Program-made: the position numbers and the translations under genes
Shown: positions 6,399 through 14,065 of the stretch, piece by piece
Numbering within the stretch: position 1 is the stretch's first letter
Layout: every line of letters starts with the position of its first letter
Notes under the pieces: model-generated
Databases searched by the model: none
Seen by the model: only the letters and a program-made list of their open reading frames with translations
Told to the model about the DNA's origin: nothing
Assembly: GCA_020201415.1 (NCBI GenBank)
Contig: JAIVGW010000331.1
Coordinates: 1-14,370, forward strand
Source of the DNA: Lentisphaerota bacterium
GTDB lineage: Bacteria > Verrucomicrobiota > Kiritimatiellia > JAAZAB01
Direction: 5' to 3'
Length of the DNA stretch: 14,370 nucleotides

Positions 6399-7730
6399 AT
6401 GACCAAACAGGACTTTGCAGCCACCCCTATCTTGACCAAGGGAGAACTCGAACTCCCGGCCGACTGGACCGTGTTCGTGCGTCCCGCGGACGCTGACGGG
6501 CCGGCCATAACGGAAGACGACGCCTACGACATCCTCTCCCAAGCCGCCAGACAACGTCTGGCCCGGGCAGCCGCAGGCGAGGATCCGGACCTGACGCCCG
6601 AGGTGCTGGCCTGTGTGCCGCAAACCATGACCATTGCCGGCCGGCAAGTTCCGGCCCGGACCATCCGGCACATCAACGGCCAGGCCGACTTGCGCCCGTT
6701 GTTCAGTAAACCGCCATACAGCCACGGGATTTACCAGACTCCGGATAACCAGGTCTGCGGCCGGATAGCCTACATCTTCATCCCGATGGAAAGCGCCCGG
6801 GACCAAACCGTCACACTGGGTTGCGGCGCCGATGTATGGCTGGAAATCTGGATCAATGGCGTCAAAATTCTTGATGGACGCCGCCGGGGCGAACCACTAT
6901 TCCCGCCCTCCATCCGCGACCGACTGCTTGAGGCCGACCTGCGGGCCGGAACCAATCTGCTGGTAGCACGCTTCACTTCCGGCAAGGGCAGTTCCGTCAT
7001 CGCCATCGGCGGACCGTCGGAACTGCGCGACGGACAATGCCAATCGATCCTGGCTGATCCGCTCCTGGTCGGCGATGAACAATGGACCGATCCCGGCCTG
7101 CATCTCACGGGAACGTCCCTGCCGCCCTTTGCCATGGGCAACCGCCGCGAACTTTTCATCGACGACTTTTTACTGGACGGATTGAGCGGCGGCGCGGAAC
7201 TACGTCTGCATCCTCCCGTGCCACGGGAGATTGTCATGACGCTGAACCGGCCCTGGGAAGGCAATTGCAACGGATGCTTCATGCCGGTGGTGATTTTGCA
7301 AGACGGCCATAAAATCATGATGTATTACCTGGGCGTCAATTATGCCGGACCGGGCGACCCCTCCGACTTCTCATACAGAAACAGGGACATGAGCCGGCCG
7401 GCAACCACCTGCCTGGCGCTCAGCGCCGACGGTATCAGTTTCGAACGCATGCGCCTGAACCTGTTCGACTACCCCGGCGCTGACACCAACAACATGATCT
7501 GGCAGGGCCCGCAATATTTTACCCCCATGCTCGACACCAAGCCCGGCGAACCGGCCGAGCGCCGTTTCAAGGCCATTTCACGTCATCCGGACGGCGGACT
7601 GGGATGGCCTGTCGATCGGATGATTTCGTCCACTGGTCCGAACCGGAATCCATCGACTACGATGACCAGGTGCCCTGGCAGATGTACACCAACTGCATCC
7701 GGCCTTATGAACGGGCGCCGCACCTGCTGA
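6399..7730 (+). CDS. Carbohydrate-active five-bladed beta-propeller-like protein, N-terminal part
   Basis: Large protein of a poorly characterised family common in PVC bacteria, with an N-terminal jelly-roll-like region followed by a GH32/GH43-like propeller. Residues ~135-210 read like a ligand-binding beta-sandwich (VWLEIWINGVKILDGRR, RAGTNLLVARFTSGKGSSVI). The propeller starts at RRELFIDDFLLD, with HPPVPREIVM, RPWEGNCNGC and DGHKIMMYYLGV. The true family frame continues to about FKAISRHPDGGL (near 7600); the last ~43 residues before the stop at 7728-7730 are out of frame. No signal peptide is visible, so a cytoplasmic location is likely. It starts 56 bases after glmM; the gap holds only a weak promoter-like TTGCTG...GATAAA. 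A glycosidase or sugar-phosphate-processing role is inferred from fold only; the substrate is unknown. Confidence 0.7.
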   Translation: MTKQDFAATPILTKGELELPADWTVFVRPADADGPAITEDDAYDILSQAARQRLARAAAGEDPDLTPEVLACVPQTMTIAGRQVPARTIRHINGQADLRPLFSKPPYSHGIYQTPDNQVCGRIAYIFIPMESARDQTVTLGCGADVWLEIWINGVKILDGRRRGEPLFPPSIRDRLLEADLRAGTNLLVARFTSGKGSSVIAIGGPSELRDGQCQSILADPLLVGDEQWTDPGLHLTGTSLPPFAMGNRRELFIDDFLLDGLSGGAELRLHPPVPREIVMTLNRPWEGNCNGCFMPVVILQDGHKIMMYYLGVNYAGPGDPSDFSYRNRDMSRPATTCLALSADGISFERMRLNLFDYPGADTNNMIWQGPQYFTPMLDTKPGEPAERRFKAISRHPDGGLGWPVDRMISSTGPNRNPSTTMTRCPGRCTPTASGLMNGRRTC

Positions 7731-8326
7731 TCGGCACGCCCGCGCGTCTGGTCGGTCAGCGCAAGAAAATCGCCGAACACATGGACAGCGGCGTCAGCGA
7801 CGCCATGCTGATCTGCAGCCGGGACGGCTTGCGCTTCAAGCGCTGGCAGGAGGCCTTTATCCGGCCGGAAACAGATTTCGAATCCTGGACCGACCGCAAT
7901 ACCTATCCCGCCTGGGGCATGCTGCAGACTTCACCGGAGGAAATCAGTCTTTACTGGTGTGAGCATAACGGCTATCCCAGCCTGCGGCTGCGGCGAGGCA
8001 CCATCCGCACCGACGGCTTTGTTTCAGTCCATGCGGGATGCAGAGTCGGTGAAGCGCTCACAAGACCGATTACATTCACCGGCGCCGGCCTGACGGTCAA
8101 CTACACTACTTCCGCTGCCGGGTCTATCCGTTTCGAACTGTGCGCGCCGGACGGTGCGCCTATCCCCGGCCTGACGCTCAAGGATAGTGAAATCCTTTTC
8201 GGCAACGAAATCGAGCATACCGTCAGCTGGCAAGGTAAAACCGACCTGCAACGGCATGCCGACAAGCCTTTGCGCCTGCGCATCCGTTTGCAGGACGCAG
8301 ACCTCTATTCCCTGCGCTTTTCCTAA
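7604..8326 (+). pseudogene. C-terminal part of the beta-propeller-like protein, in a different frame
   Basis: From 7604 the shifted frame reads MACRSDDFVHWSEPESIDYD, then QMYTNCIRPYERAPHLLIGT, SRDGLRFKRW, NTYPAWGMLQTSPEEISLYW and a C-terminal beta-sandwich (about 80 residues, FELCAPDGAPIPGLTLKDSE). The 'RSDDFVHWSEP' and 'APHLLIGTPAR' blocks are typical inner strands of these propellers and must belong to the same protein as the preceding ORF. In relatives as I remember them, one propeller blade (roughly 60-80 residues beginning with a 'DGLHW' type repeat) lies between HPDGGL and this point, so a deletion plus frame change near 7599-7606 is likely. Downstream 166 bases are non-coding before the histidine kinase gene. 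Confidence 0.68.
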
Positions 8327-8365
8327 ACCGCAGCATCAGGGAATCAGGGCCACCAGTGTCTGAAT

Positions 8366-8379
8366 CGGATTGCAGTCCG
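8366..8379. promoter_or_regulatory. Imperfect 14-base palindrome in the region before the histidine kinase
   Basis: CGGATTGCAGTCCG is symmetric at 12 of 14 positions and lies 114 bases before the kinase ATG in the 166-base gap 8327-8492. It could be an operator half-site pair or a small hairpin (4-5 bp stem, TGCA loop). The rest of the gap contains a weak TTGCAA-N17-TAACAT pair (8402-8430) and a CATAAT (8468-8473) without a partner; no rho-independent terminator was seen. Confidence 0.25.
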
Positions 8380-8492
8380 CAAAACATTAAGGCACTAACT
8401 CTTGCAAATCATGACCACTGACGCTAACATAACCGAAATGACAGGAGTAATTTTGTCACACCTGCGCCATAATCGCGCATGAGGCGAATTTG

Positions 8493-9611
8493 ATGAAATC
8501 AGGATTTCTGGACAAATTAATCGAGCGCCTGGACAAGCTTGACCCGCAGAGTCTGCAGACGCATTTTCTGCACCTGGTGCGTGAAAAGGGGCTGCTGGAA
8601 GCGGTTTTCAATGCGCTGCAGGAAGGCGTAATCGTGCTGGATGCCAGGGGCAATATCAGTTATGCCAACCAGGCGGCGGCGCAGATGCTGGGGGAATGGT
8701 CCAAACTGATCAGCCGCGAGATTGAAATTAAGTATCCCGAGCACCGGTTTTTGAGCTGCTACGTCATGCCCCTGCCGCCCATGGACGACCAGGAGCGCGG
8801 CGCCGTGGTAATCTTCCGGGACATTACCTGCGAGCGGGAACAGGAATCGCGCACGCTGAACAACGAGCGCTTGAACGCCCTGACACTGCTGGCGGCGGGA
8901 GTGGCGCATGAAATCGGCAACCCGTTGAACTCGCTGCACATACACCTGCAACTGCTGGAACGCGGGTTGCGCAAGGCCGGCCTGTCCGAAGGGCCAAAGC
9001 TGCGCGATCTGGTGCAAGTTTCGCGTGCGGAGGTGGAGCGCCTGAACCTGATCATCACCCAGTTCCTGCGCGCCATCCGTCCTTCCGCACCCCAGCGGGA
9101 GCAATGCTCGCTGGAGGAAGTTTTGCAGGAAATCCTGCAGTTCATGACCAACGAAACCCGCAACCGGGACGTGGTGGTGGATCTGAAAACTTCCGAGCCG
9201 ATTCCCAATATTTCCATCGATCGCAACCAGATCAAGCAGGCTTTTTTCAATATTATCAAGAACGCCCTGCAGTCCATGTCGCGGGGCGGCCTGCTGACCG
9301 TCACCCTTTTCACCAGCGACCACTTCGCCGGCGTTTCGTTCAAGGACACGGGCGAGGGCATACCCGCGGACAAAATCACCTCCATTTTTCAGCCCTACCA
9401 GACTTCGAAAACGGAGGGCAGCGGACTGGGCCTGATGATCGTGCAACGGATTGTGCAGGACCACGGCGGTGAAATTGAAATCCACAGTCAGCCGGGTGTC
9501 GGCACCACCTTCACGGTGCTGTTGCCGTTGGACGCCCGGCGGATCAGATTACTGAAGGCCCCGCGCCGCACATGTGCCCGGCGCCCAGCGGAGGAAGATA
9601 ATGCGTCATAA
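8493..9611 (+). CDS. Soluble PAS-domain histidine kinase, NtrB-like
   Basis: Two-component sensor kinase, 372 aa, without membrane segments or signal peptide, so it senses a cytoplasmic cue. Residues ~30-110 are a PAS domain (VFNALQEGVIVLDARGNISY...AVVIFRDITCERE). The HisKA H-box AAGVAHEIGNPLNSL places the phospho-accepting histidine at residue 139. The ATPase domain follows with N-box FNIIKNALQSM, G1 DTGEGIPADKI, F-box IFQPYQTSK and G2 GSGLGLMIVQ. The ATG at 8493 has GAGG (8481-8484) at a suitable distance. Within the PAS domain the sequence jumps from AAAQMLG (61-67) to EWSKLISREIEIKYPEHRF, where relatives have about 25-30 more residues, so an in-frame loss around 8691-8694 is suspected and would damage the ligand pocket. 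Its end overlaps the regulator gene by 11 bases. Confidence 0.92.
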   Translation: MKSGFLDKLIERLDKLDPQSLQTHFLHLVREKGLLEAVFNALQEGVIVLDARGNISYANQAAAQMLGEWSKLISREIEIKYPEHRFLSCYVMPLPPMDDQERGAVVIFRDITCEREQESRTLNNERLNALTLLAAGVAHEIGNPLNSLHIHLQLLERGLRKAGLSEGPKLRDLVQVSRAEVERLNLIITQFLRAIRPSAPQREQCSLEEVLQEILQFMTNETRNRDVVVDLKTSEPIPNISIDRNQIKQAFFNIIKNALQSMSRGGLLTVTLFTSDHFAGVSFKDTGEGIPADKITSIFQPYQTSKTEGSGLGLMIVQRIVQDHGGEIEIHSQPGVGTTFTVLLPLDARRIRLLKAPRRTCARRPAEEDNAS

Positions 9612-10980
9612 GCCCACGGTTCTGATCGTCGAGGACGAAAAAAACACGCGCGAGGGATTACAGCATGCCCTGGAACAGGATTACCAGGTGCTGCTGGCGG
9701 ACAATGGCCAGACGGCCCTGCTCCGGCTGGAGGAACATGAAAACGTCGATGTGCTGATCAGCGACCTGCGCATGCCGGGGATGGACGGCCTGACCCTGAT
9801 CAAAAAGACCCTGGCGCATGAAAACCATCCGGTCTGCATCCTGCTCACGGCTTACGGTTCCATCGAAACCGCGGTGGAAGCGATGAAAAGCGGGGCATAC
9901 GACTTTCTCACCAAGCCGATCAACCTGGACCAACTCGAGCTGCTGGTGGAACGCGCGCTGCGCTCCCGGCAGCTGGAATCGGAAAACCGGCAGCTGCGCC
10001 GGCAACTCGACAAAAAATTCGGTTTGGAAAACATTATCGGCAACAGCCCCTGCATGGAGGAACTGTTTGATTTGATCCGGCAGGTTGCGCCTTCGCGCGC
10101 CACCGTCCTGATCCAGGGCGCAAGCGGCACGGGCAAGGAACTCGTAGCGCAGGCCATCCACCGGCTAAGCCCGCGCGCCCAGGCCCCGTTCGTGGCCGTG
10201 CATTGCGCGGCGCTGCCGCGTGATTTGCTGGAAAGCGAATTGTTCGGCCATGAGAAGGGCGCTTTCACCGGAGCGGTGGAACGGCGGCGCGGACGGTTTG
10301 AAGTTGCCGACGGCGGCACCCTGTTTCTGGATGAAATCTCGGAGATCGATCCCGCCATCCAGGTCAAACTTTTGCGGGTGCTGGAGGAACGCGCTTTCGA
10401 ACGCGTGGGCGGACAGGACACCCGGCAGACCGACATCCGCCTGGTGGCGGCCACCAATCGCGACCTGTCGGCGCTGGTGGACGCCAACCGCTTCCGCCAG
10501 GATCTGTTCTTCCGCCTGAACGTGGTGACAATCAACCTGCCGCCCTTGCGCGAACGGGCCAATGACATTCCCCTGCTGCTGCGTCATTTCATGCGGGAAT
10601 TCTCCGAGGAAAACGGCAAGCAGGTGGATGAAATCACGCCCGAGGCGCTGAACGCCCTACTGGCTTACGAGTGGCCGGGCAACGTGCGCGAGTTGCGCAA
10701 CGCCGTGGAGCGCATGGTGGTATTGACACGCAGCAACAAGCTGGGTGTGCGCGACCTGCCTCCGGCCGTAAGGGGCAACCAGGCTCTGCCGGCCGCCGGC
10801 GTCAACGCTTCCTCGATCCAGGAGGCCAACCGGCGCATGATCCTGGCCGTGCTGGAAGCTCATGGCGGCAACCGTTCACGGGCCGCCGAACAACTGGGCA
10901 TCAGCCGGCGCACCCTGCACCGTAAATTGAACGAATTCGGCGTGAGCGGGCCGCGCGCCCGTCCGGAGCAAACCCCATGA
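9601..10980 (+). CDS. NtrC-family sigma-54-dependent response regulator
   Basis: Enhancer-binding transcription activator of 459 aa, full length for the family. The receiver domain (1-120) has the acidic pair E11/D12, phosphorylation site D55 (LISDLRMPGMDG), T83 and K105. The central AAA+ domain has Walker A GASGTGKE (173-180), the sigma-54 contact loop GAFTGA (220-225), Walker B GGTLFLDEI (about 239-247) and the sensor/arginine region FRQDLFFRLNV. A Fis-type helix-turn-helix (GGNRSRAAEQLGISRRTL) lies at the C terminus. ATG 9601 is preferred over upstream GTG 9574 because GGAGGA (9590-9595) precedes it. It overlaps the kinase (its cognate partner by context) and the ABC ATPase start (ATGA), so the regulator is coupled to envelope-polysaccharide genes that it may control or that may simply share its transcript. 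Confidence 0.96.
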   Translation: MRHKPTVLIVEDEKNTREGLQHALEQDYQVLLADNGQTALLRLEEHENVDVLISDLRMPGMDGLTLIKKTLAHENHPVCILLTAYGSIETAVEAMKSGAYDFLTKPINLDQLELLVERALRSRQLESENRQLRRQLDKKFGLENIIGNSPCMEELFDLIRQVAPSRATVLIQGASGTGKELVAQAIHRLSPRAQAPFVAVHCAALPRDLLESELFGHEKGAFTGAVERRRGRFEVADGGTLFLDEISEIDPAIQVKLLRVLEERAFERVGGQDTRQTDIRLVAATNRDLSALVDANRFRQDLFFRLNVVTINLPPLRERANDIPLLLRHFMREFSEENGKQVDEITPEALNALLAYEWPGNVRELRNAVERMVVLTRSNKLGVRDLPPAVRGNQALPAAGVNASSIQEANRRMILAVLEAHGGNRSRAAEQLGISRRTLHRKLNEFGVSGPRARPEQTP

Positions 10981-12053
10981 CCGGCACGGTGGCCGTCAGC
11001 CATGTCAGTAAAACCTACCGGCTTTATCGCACGCTGGGCGACCGCCTGCGCGAAGCCTTGCACCCGCGCCGACGCAAGTACCACCGCACATTCTACGCAT
11101 TGGACGATGTCAGTTGCCTGGTGGAGCCGGGCGAAACCCTGGGCATCATCGGCCGCAACGGCTCGGGTAAGTCCACCCTGCTGAAGATCATCGCCGGGAT
11201 CATCACCCCCTGCCGTGGCAGCGTTTGCGCCAACGGCCGCATATCGGCTCTGCTGGAACTGGGCGCGGGATTCAACCCGGAGCTGACCGGCCTGGAGAAC
11301 ATCTATTTCAGCGGCACGATCATGGGCATCAGCCGCCGCGACATGCGCGCGCGCCTGCCGGAGATCACCAGCTTCGCCGATATCGGGCCCCACCTTAACC
11401 AGCCGGTAAAGACTTACTCCAGCGGCATGTTCGTGCGCCTGGCGTTCGCCGTGGCGATCAATGTCGATCCCGATGTACTGATCGTGGATGAGGCGCTGGC
11501 CGTGGGCGATATCAATTTCCAGGCCCGCTGCTTCCGCCGCATTGATGCGCTGCGGCAGGCCGGCCGCACGGTGATATTCGTAACGCATGCGCTTGACAGC
11601 ATCCTGCGGTATTGCAACAAGGCCCTGGTGCTGGACCAGGGCCGCAAGGTTGTGGAGGCCGACCCCAAGACCGCCGTGGACGCCTACAAGCAGTTGATGG
11701 CCGAACATGACCACCGCCGGACCGGGCGCATGGCGCCGGCCACCACGGCCAAGCCACAGCCGATGGCCCCCGCCGTCTTCACCCGCAATCCCGATACGCT
11801 GACTTACGGCAACGAGCAGGCCGTGATCACCGACTGCGGCATGTATAATGAGACGGATCAACCAACCCTGCTGTTCAGCCATGGTGAAACGCTGGCCATC
11901 CGTATGACCGTTTCCTTCAAGTCCGCCTTGTCCAACCCGATTTTCGCCTTTACCATCAAGGATCTCAAGGGGCTGGAACTCGCTGGGCTGTACGGGAATG
12001 GACGGCGACACCCTGGTGGTGTATCATCGGCTCTACGACGTGTTGCTCTTTGA
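10977..12053 (+). CDS. Wzt-like polysaccharide/O-antigen export ABC transporter ATPase, C-terminal frame broken
   Basis: ATP-binding subunit of an ABC-2-type exporter that moves undecaprenyl-linked O-antigen or similar glycans across the inner membrane. Walker A GRNGSGKST is at 59-67, the Q-loop region near GRISALLELGAGFNPELTG, the signature in the family form YSSGM (147-151), Walker B VLIVDEALAVGD (167-178) and the H-loop His204. A Wzt-type C-terminal beta-sandwich begins near residue 265 and reads correctly to NPIFAFTIKDLKGLELAG (about 319-336). The final ~23 residues before the stop at 12051-12053 are out of frame; the real ending lies in the +1 frame. The start shares ATGA with the regulator stop. 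No permease (Wzm) gene is visible, so it must lie elsewhere. Confidence 0.92.
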   Translation: MTGTVAVSHVSKTYRLYRTLGDRLREALHPRRRKYHRTFYALDDVSCLVEPGETLGIIGRNGSGKSTLLKIIAGIITPCRGSVCANGRISALLELGAGFNPELTGLENIYFSGTIMGISRRDMRARLPEITSFADIGPHLNQPVKTYSSGMFVRLAFAVAINVDPDVLIVDEALAVGDINFQARCFRRIDALRQAGRTVIFVTHALDSILRYCNKALVLDQGRKVVEADPKTAVDAYKQLMAEHDHRRTGRMAPATTAKPQPMAPAVFTRNPDTLTYGNEQAVITDCGMYNETDQPTLLFSHGETLAIRMTVSFKSALSNPIFAFTIKDLKGLELAGLYGNGRRHPGGVSSALRRVAL

Positions 12054-12141
12054 AGTCGCATCGGCGCGGCCCCTGGTCGGCCTGTTTGACCTGCACAGTC
12101 ACATCAATATCCTGCCGGGAGATAATCATGGCTCAAATTGA
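11986..12141 (+). pseudogene. Displaced C-terminal end of the Wzt-like ATPase
   Basis: In the shifted frame the sequence reads GCTGMDGDTLVVYHRLYDVL and then FEVASARPLVGLFDLHSHI, which is the conserved final strand pair of Wzt-type glycan-binding domains. It ends at TGA 12139-12141, 14 bases into the methyltransferase gene. About 40 residues are missing relative to the family between LELAG and LGCTG. The bases CTGGG at the junction (11983-11987) could belong to either side, which is what a deletion between short direct repeats would leave. Confidence 0.78.
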
Positions 12142-13036
12142 CGACAGCCATTACCAGGGCGCCGACCTCTATTCCGACGGCGACATCGAAGACGAAATCC
12201 TTGCCATGGTCCGCTCCGGAACATCGCCGGAGGAACTGCTGCGGCAGGATAACCGCTGGCCGGTGCTTTACCACCTGGCCCCGGAACGCCGCAACCTGCT
12301 GGAATGGTACCCCTTCCGGCCCGAAGCCCGCCTGTTGGAAGTGGGCGCCGGCTGCGGCGCCCTGACGGGCCTGTTCTGCGAGCGGGTGGCCGAAGTGCAG
12401 GCAGTGGAACTCTCGCGGCGGCGCAGTCAGATCATCTACGAACGCCACCGCCAGCGCGACAATCTGCGGATCATGGTCGGCAATCTGGCGGACATCCGGC
12501 TGACGGAAAAATTCGATTACATCGCCCTGATCGGCGTGCTGGAATATGCCGGCGCCTTCATGCCCGGTCCCGACCCATACCGGCAACTACTGCGCCGTCT
12601 GGCGGAGATGCTGCAGCCCGACGGCGTCATATTCGTGGCCCTGGAAAACAAGTTCGGCCTGAAATACTTCGCCGGCGCCGCCGAAGATCATACCAGCCGC
12701 CTGTTTGAAGGCATTGAAGGCTATCCCGGCAACGGGCCGGCACGCACCTTCGCGCGCAACGAACTCGAGCAACTGTTGCAGGAAGCGGGGTTGACCCGGC
12801 ACACATTTTACTATCCCCACCCCGACTACAAACTGCCGCGCGAGGTTTTTTCCGATGAATTTCCGCCGCAACCCGGCCATCTGCTGGGCGCCGCGCCGAA
12901 TTACGATCACGAGCGCCTGCGTCTGCTCAACGAAACCCGGGCCTGGGTGAACATCATTCGCGCCGGGCAATTCCCCTCGTTTGCCAACTCATTTCTGGTG
13001 ACCGCCGGCGTCACGCAACCGGGAGCAACGACATGA
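12128..13036 (+). CDS. Class I SAM-dependent methyltransferase of a surface-polysaccharide/LPS locus
   Basis: 302-aa Rossmann-fold methyltransferase. Motif I LLEVGAGCGALTG (about residues 64-76) binds SAM, followed by the acidic VELSRRRSQ (motif II) and FDYIALIGVLEYA (motif IV region). The later blocks ENKFGLKYFAGAAEDHTS and FYYPHPDYKLPREVFSD and the final FPSFANSFLV are shared by methyltransferases often found in LPS and cell-surface glycan clusters, so its acceptor is probably a sugar, but this is not shown by sequence. ATG 12128 has GGGAG about 6 bases upstream; the gene begins before the displaced Wzt end stops, and its TGA overlaps the gmhA ATG (ATGA). It looks intact. Confidence 0.88.
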   Translation: MAQIDDSHYQGADLYSDGDIEDEILAMVRSGTSPEELLRQDNRWPVLYHLAPERRNLLEWYPFRPEARLLEVGAGCGALTGLFCERVAEVQAVELSRRRSQIIYERHRQRDNLRIMVGNLADIRLTEKFDYIALIGVLEYAGAFMPGPDPYRQLLRRLAEMLQPDGVIFVALENKFGLKYFAGAAEDHTSRLFEGIEGYPGNGPARTFARNELEQLLQEAGLTRHTFYYPHPDYKLPREVFSDEFPPQPGHLLGAAPNYDHERLRLLNETRAWVNIIRAGQFPSFANSFLVTAGVTQPGATT

Positions 13037-13611
13037 AGCATATCAAACAGCAAATCACCGAATCCATTGCCGTCAAGCGGCGCATGCTGCAGGACCGCAA
13101 GCTGCTGGAGCAGCTGGTCGGACTGGCCGACGCCGCCACCGCCGTGCTGCGCAAGGGCGGCCGCATCCTGATTGCAGGCAACGGCGGCAGCGCCGCGGAT
13201 GCCCAGCACATCGCCGGCGAACTGGTCGGCCGGTTCATGCGCGAGCGCGACCCCTGGCCGGTGCTGGCGCTCTCCACCGACACCTCGGTCATGACCTCAC
13301 TGGGCAACGATTATGGTTTCCGCGAGATCTTCGCCCGCCAGGTACGCGCCCACGGCCGCGCCGGGGATCTGTTCCTGGGCATCTCCACCTCGGGCAATTC
13401 CCCTAACATCGTCGCCGCCCTGCGCGCCGCGCGGCGCGGCCGACTGATCACCGCCGGCCTGACCGGCGGCAGTGGCGGGCGTATGGACGCCCTGTGCGAC
13501 CATCTGCTGCGAGCGCCGGCGCAGGAGACCCCGCGCATTCAGGAGGCGCATATCCTGATCATCCATATTCTCTGCGGCCTGATTGAGGATGCGCTGACCG
13601 GTAAATCCTGA
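13033..13611 (+). CDS. gmhA: Sedoheptulose-7-phosphate isomerase GmhA
   Basis: Converts D-sedoheptulose 7-phosphate to D-glycero-D-manno-heptose 7-phosphate, the first step of ADP-heptose/GDP-heptose synthesis for LPS core or S-layer glycans. The 192-aa length equals that of the E. coli enzyme. The SIS-domain motifs are all present: AGNGGSAADAQHIAGELVGR (about 49-68), ALSTDTSVMTSLGNDYGF, the phosphate loop STSGNSPN and TPRIQEAHILIIH with the catalytic-region Glu and His. ATG 13033 has GGGAG (13021-13025) 7 bases upstream and overlaps the methyltransferase stop. It is the last gene of the plus-strand chain. Other heptose genes (hldE, gmhB) are not in the window, and no terminator hairpin is obvious after it. 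Confidence 0.96.
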   Translation: MKHIKQQITESIAVKRRMLQDRKLLEQLVGLADAATAVLRKGGRILIAGNGGSAADAQHIAGELVGRFMRERDPWPVLALSTDTSVMTSLGNDYGFREIFARQVRAHGRAGDLFLGISTSGNSPNIVAALRAARRGRLITAGLTGGSGGRMDALCDHLLRAPAQETPRIQEAHILIIHILCGLIEDALTGKS

Positions 13612-13817
13612 TTTTACATGCGCCAGGCAATGTTTTGCTTTTCAAGCGGGCATGCATTATCTGAGCCTTAAAATAAAGCTCGGCCATAATATCATCAAGC
13701 GTTGCGTCGGGCATTTGGGGTCAGTCAGTAGTTTTATCTATCTTAAGCAGTTCTACCTTTTTTGCCGTCAGTTCCGGCGAGTTTTTTACACGACTTTTTT
13801 ATCGTACAACCAATTGG
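13612..13817. other. Non-coding AT-richer stretch with possible remnant of the Y1 transposase tail
   Basis: No convincing gene lies between gmhA and the transposase fragment. On the minus strand, after a stop at 13801-13799, 25 codons (13798-13724) read KSRVKNSPELTAKKVELLK then IDKTTD before TGA at 13723-13721. This charged helix is reminiscent of the C-terminal end of REP-associated transposases, but is too short to prove it. A weak GAGC...GCTC hairpin near 13661-13682 is not followed by a T-run, so it is not a convincing terminator. Base composition drops clearly compared with the genes to the left. Confidence 0.4.
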
Positions 13818-13991
13818 CTACAATACGCTCAGGCCACCATTATTACAAAACCAGTCCGTCCGCATGCTTCGCAACGTGGATATAAAACGTTGGCGATCTT
13901 CATTATCGCGCACAATGGATTCCCGCCGATCCCCGCGGGCCATGACGTGATATAGCGTCCCCGCATATTCTATCCGATGTTTTCTGACCAT
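13818..13991 (-). pseudogene. REP-associated (Y1, IS200-like) transposase N-terminal fragment
   Basis: A 57-codon reading frame from ATG 13991 to TAG 13820-13818 reads MVRKHRIEYAGTLYHVMARG then DRRESIVRDNEDRQRFISTL. This is the diagnostic opening of REP-associated tyrosine transposases (Y1_Tnp, PF01797-type). Family members are about 150-320 aa and continue with the HUH metal site (xMxNHxHLL) and a catalytic tyrosine; here similarity stops after RSMRTDWF and a stop follows, so none of the catalytic residues survive. It is a decayed, non-functional copy, on the strand opposite to gmhA. Confidence 0.8.
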
Positions 13992-14065
13992 GCGTCAAAT
14001 GTCACACACCCCAGCCCATTTGTCATCTAATATTTATATATTAACCTTCTCATAATAATATGGAC

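Noticed and set aside
8390..8406. Sigma-54-like promoter AGGCAC...TTGCA before the NtrB-like kinase
   Set aside because: The GG and GC dinucleotides are separated by 11 bases; sigma-54 promoters need 10. Left out as a near miss, although its position is suggestive.
8517..9485. Long minus-strand reading frame (322 codons) opposite the histidine kinase
   Set aside because: Same type of low-information antisense translation; the plus strand has complete histidine-kinase motifs.
10860..12011. Long minus-strand reading frame (383 codons) opposite the regulator/ATPase genes
   Set aside because: Its His/Gln/Ala/Gly-rich translation has no domain and mirrors the codon bias of the plus-strand Wzt-like gene; it is an antisense artefact of high GC.
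13612..14065. CRISPR array, tRNA or small RNA gene in the non-coding right part
   Set aside because: No regularly spaced repeats, no cloverleaf with TTCRA-type arm and no terminator hairpin with T-run were found by eye.
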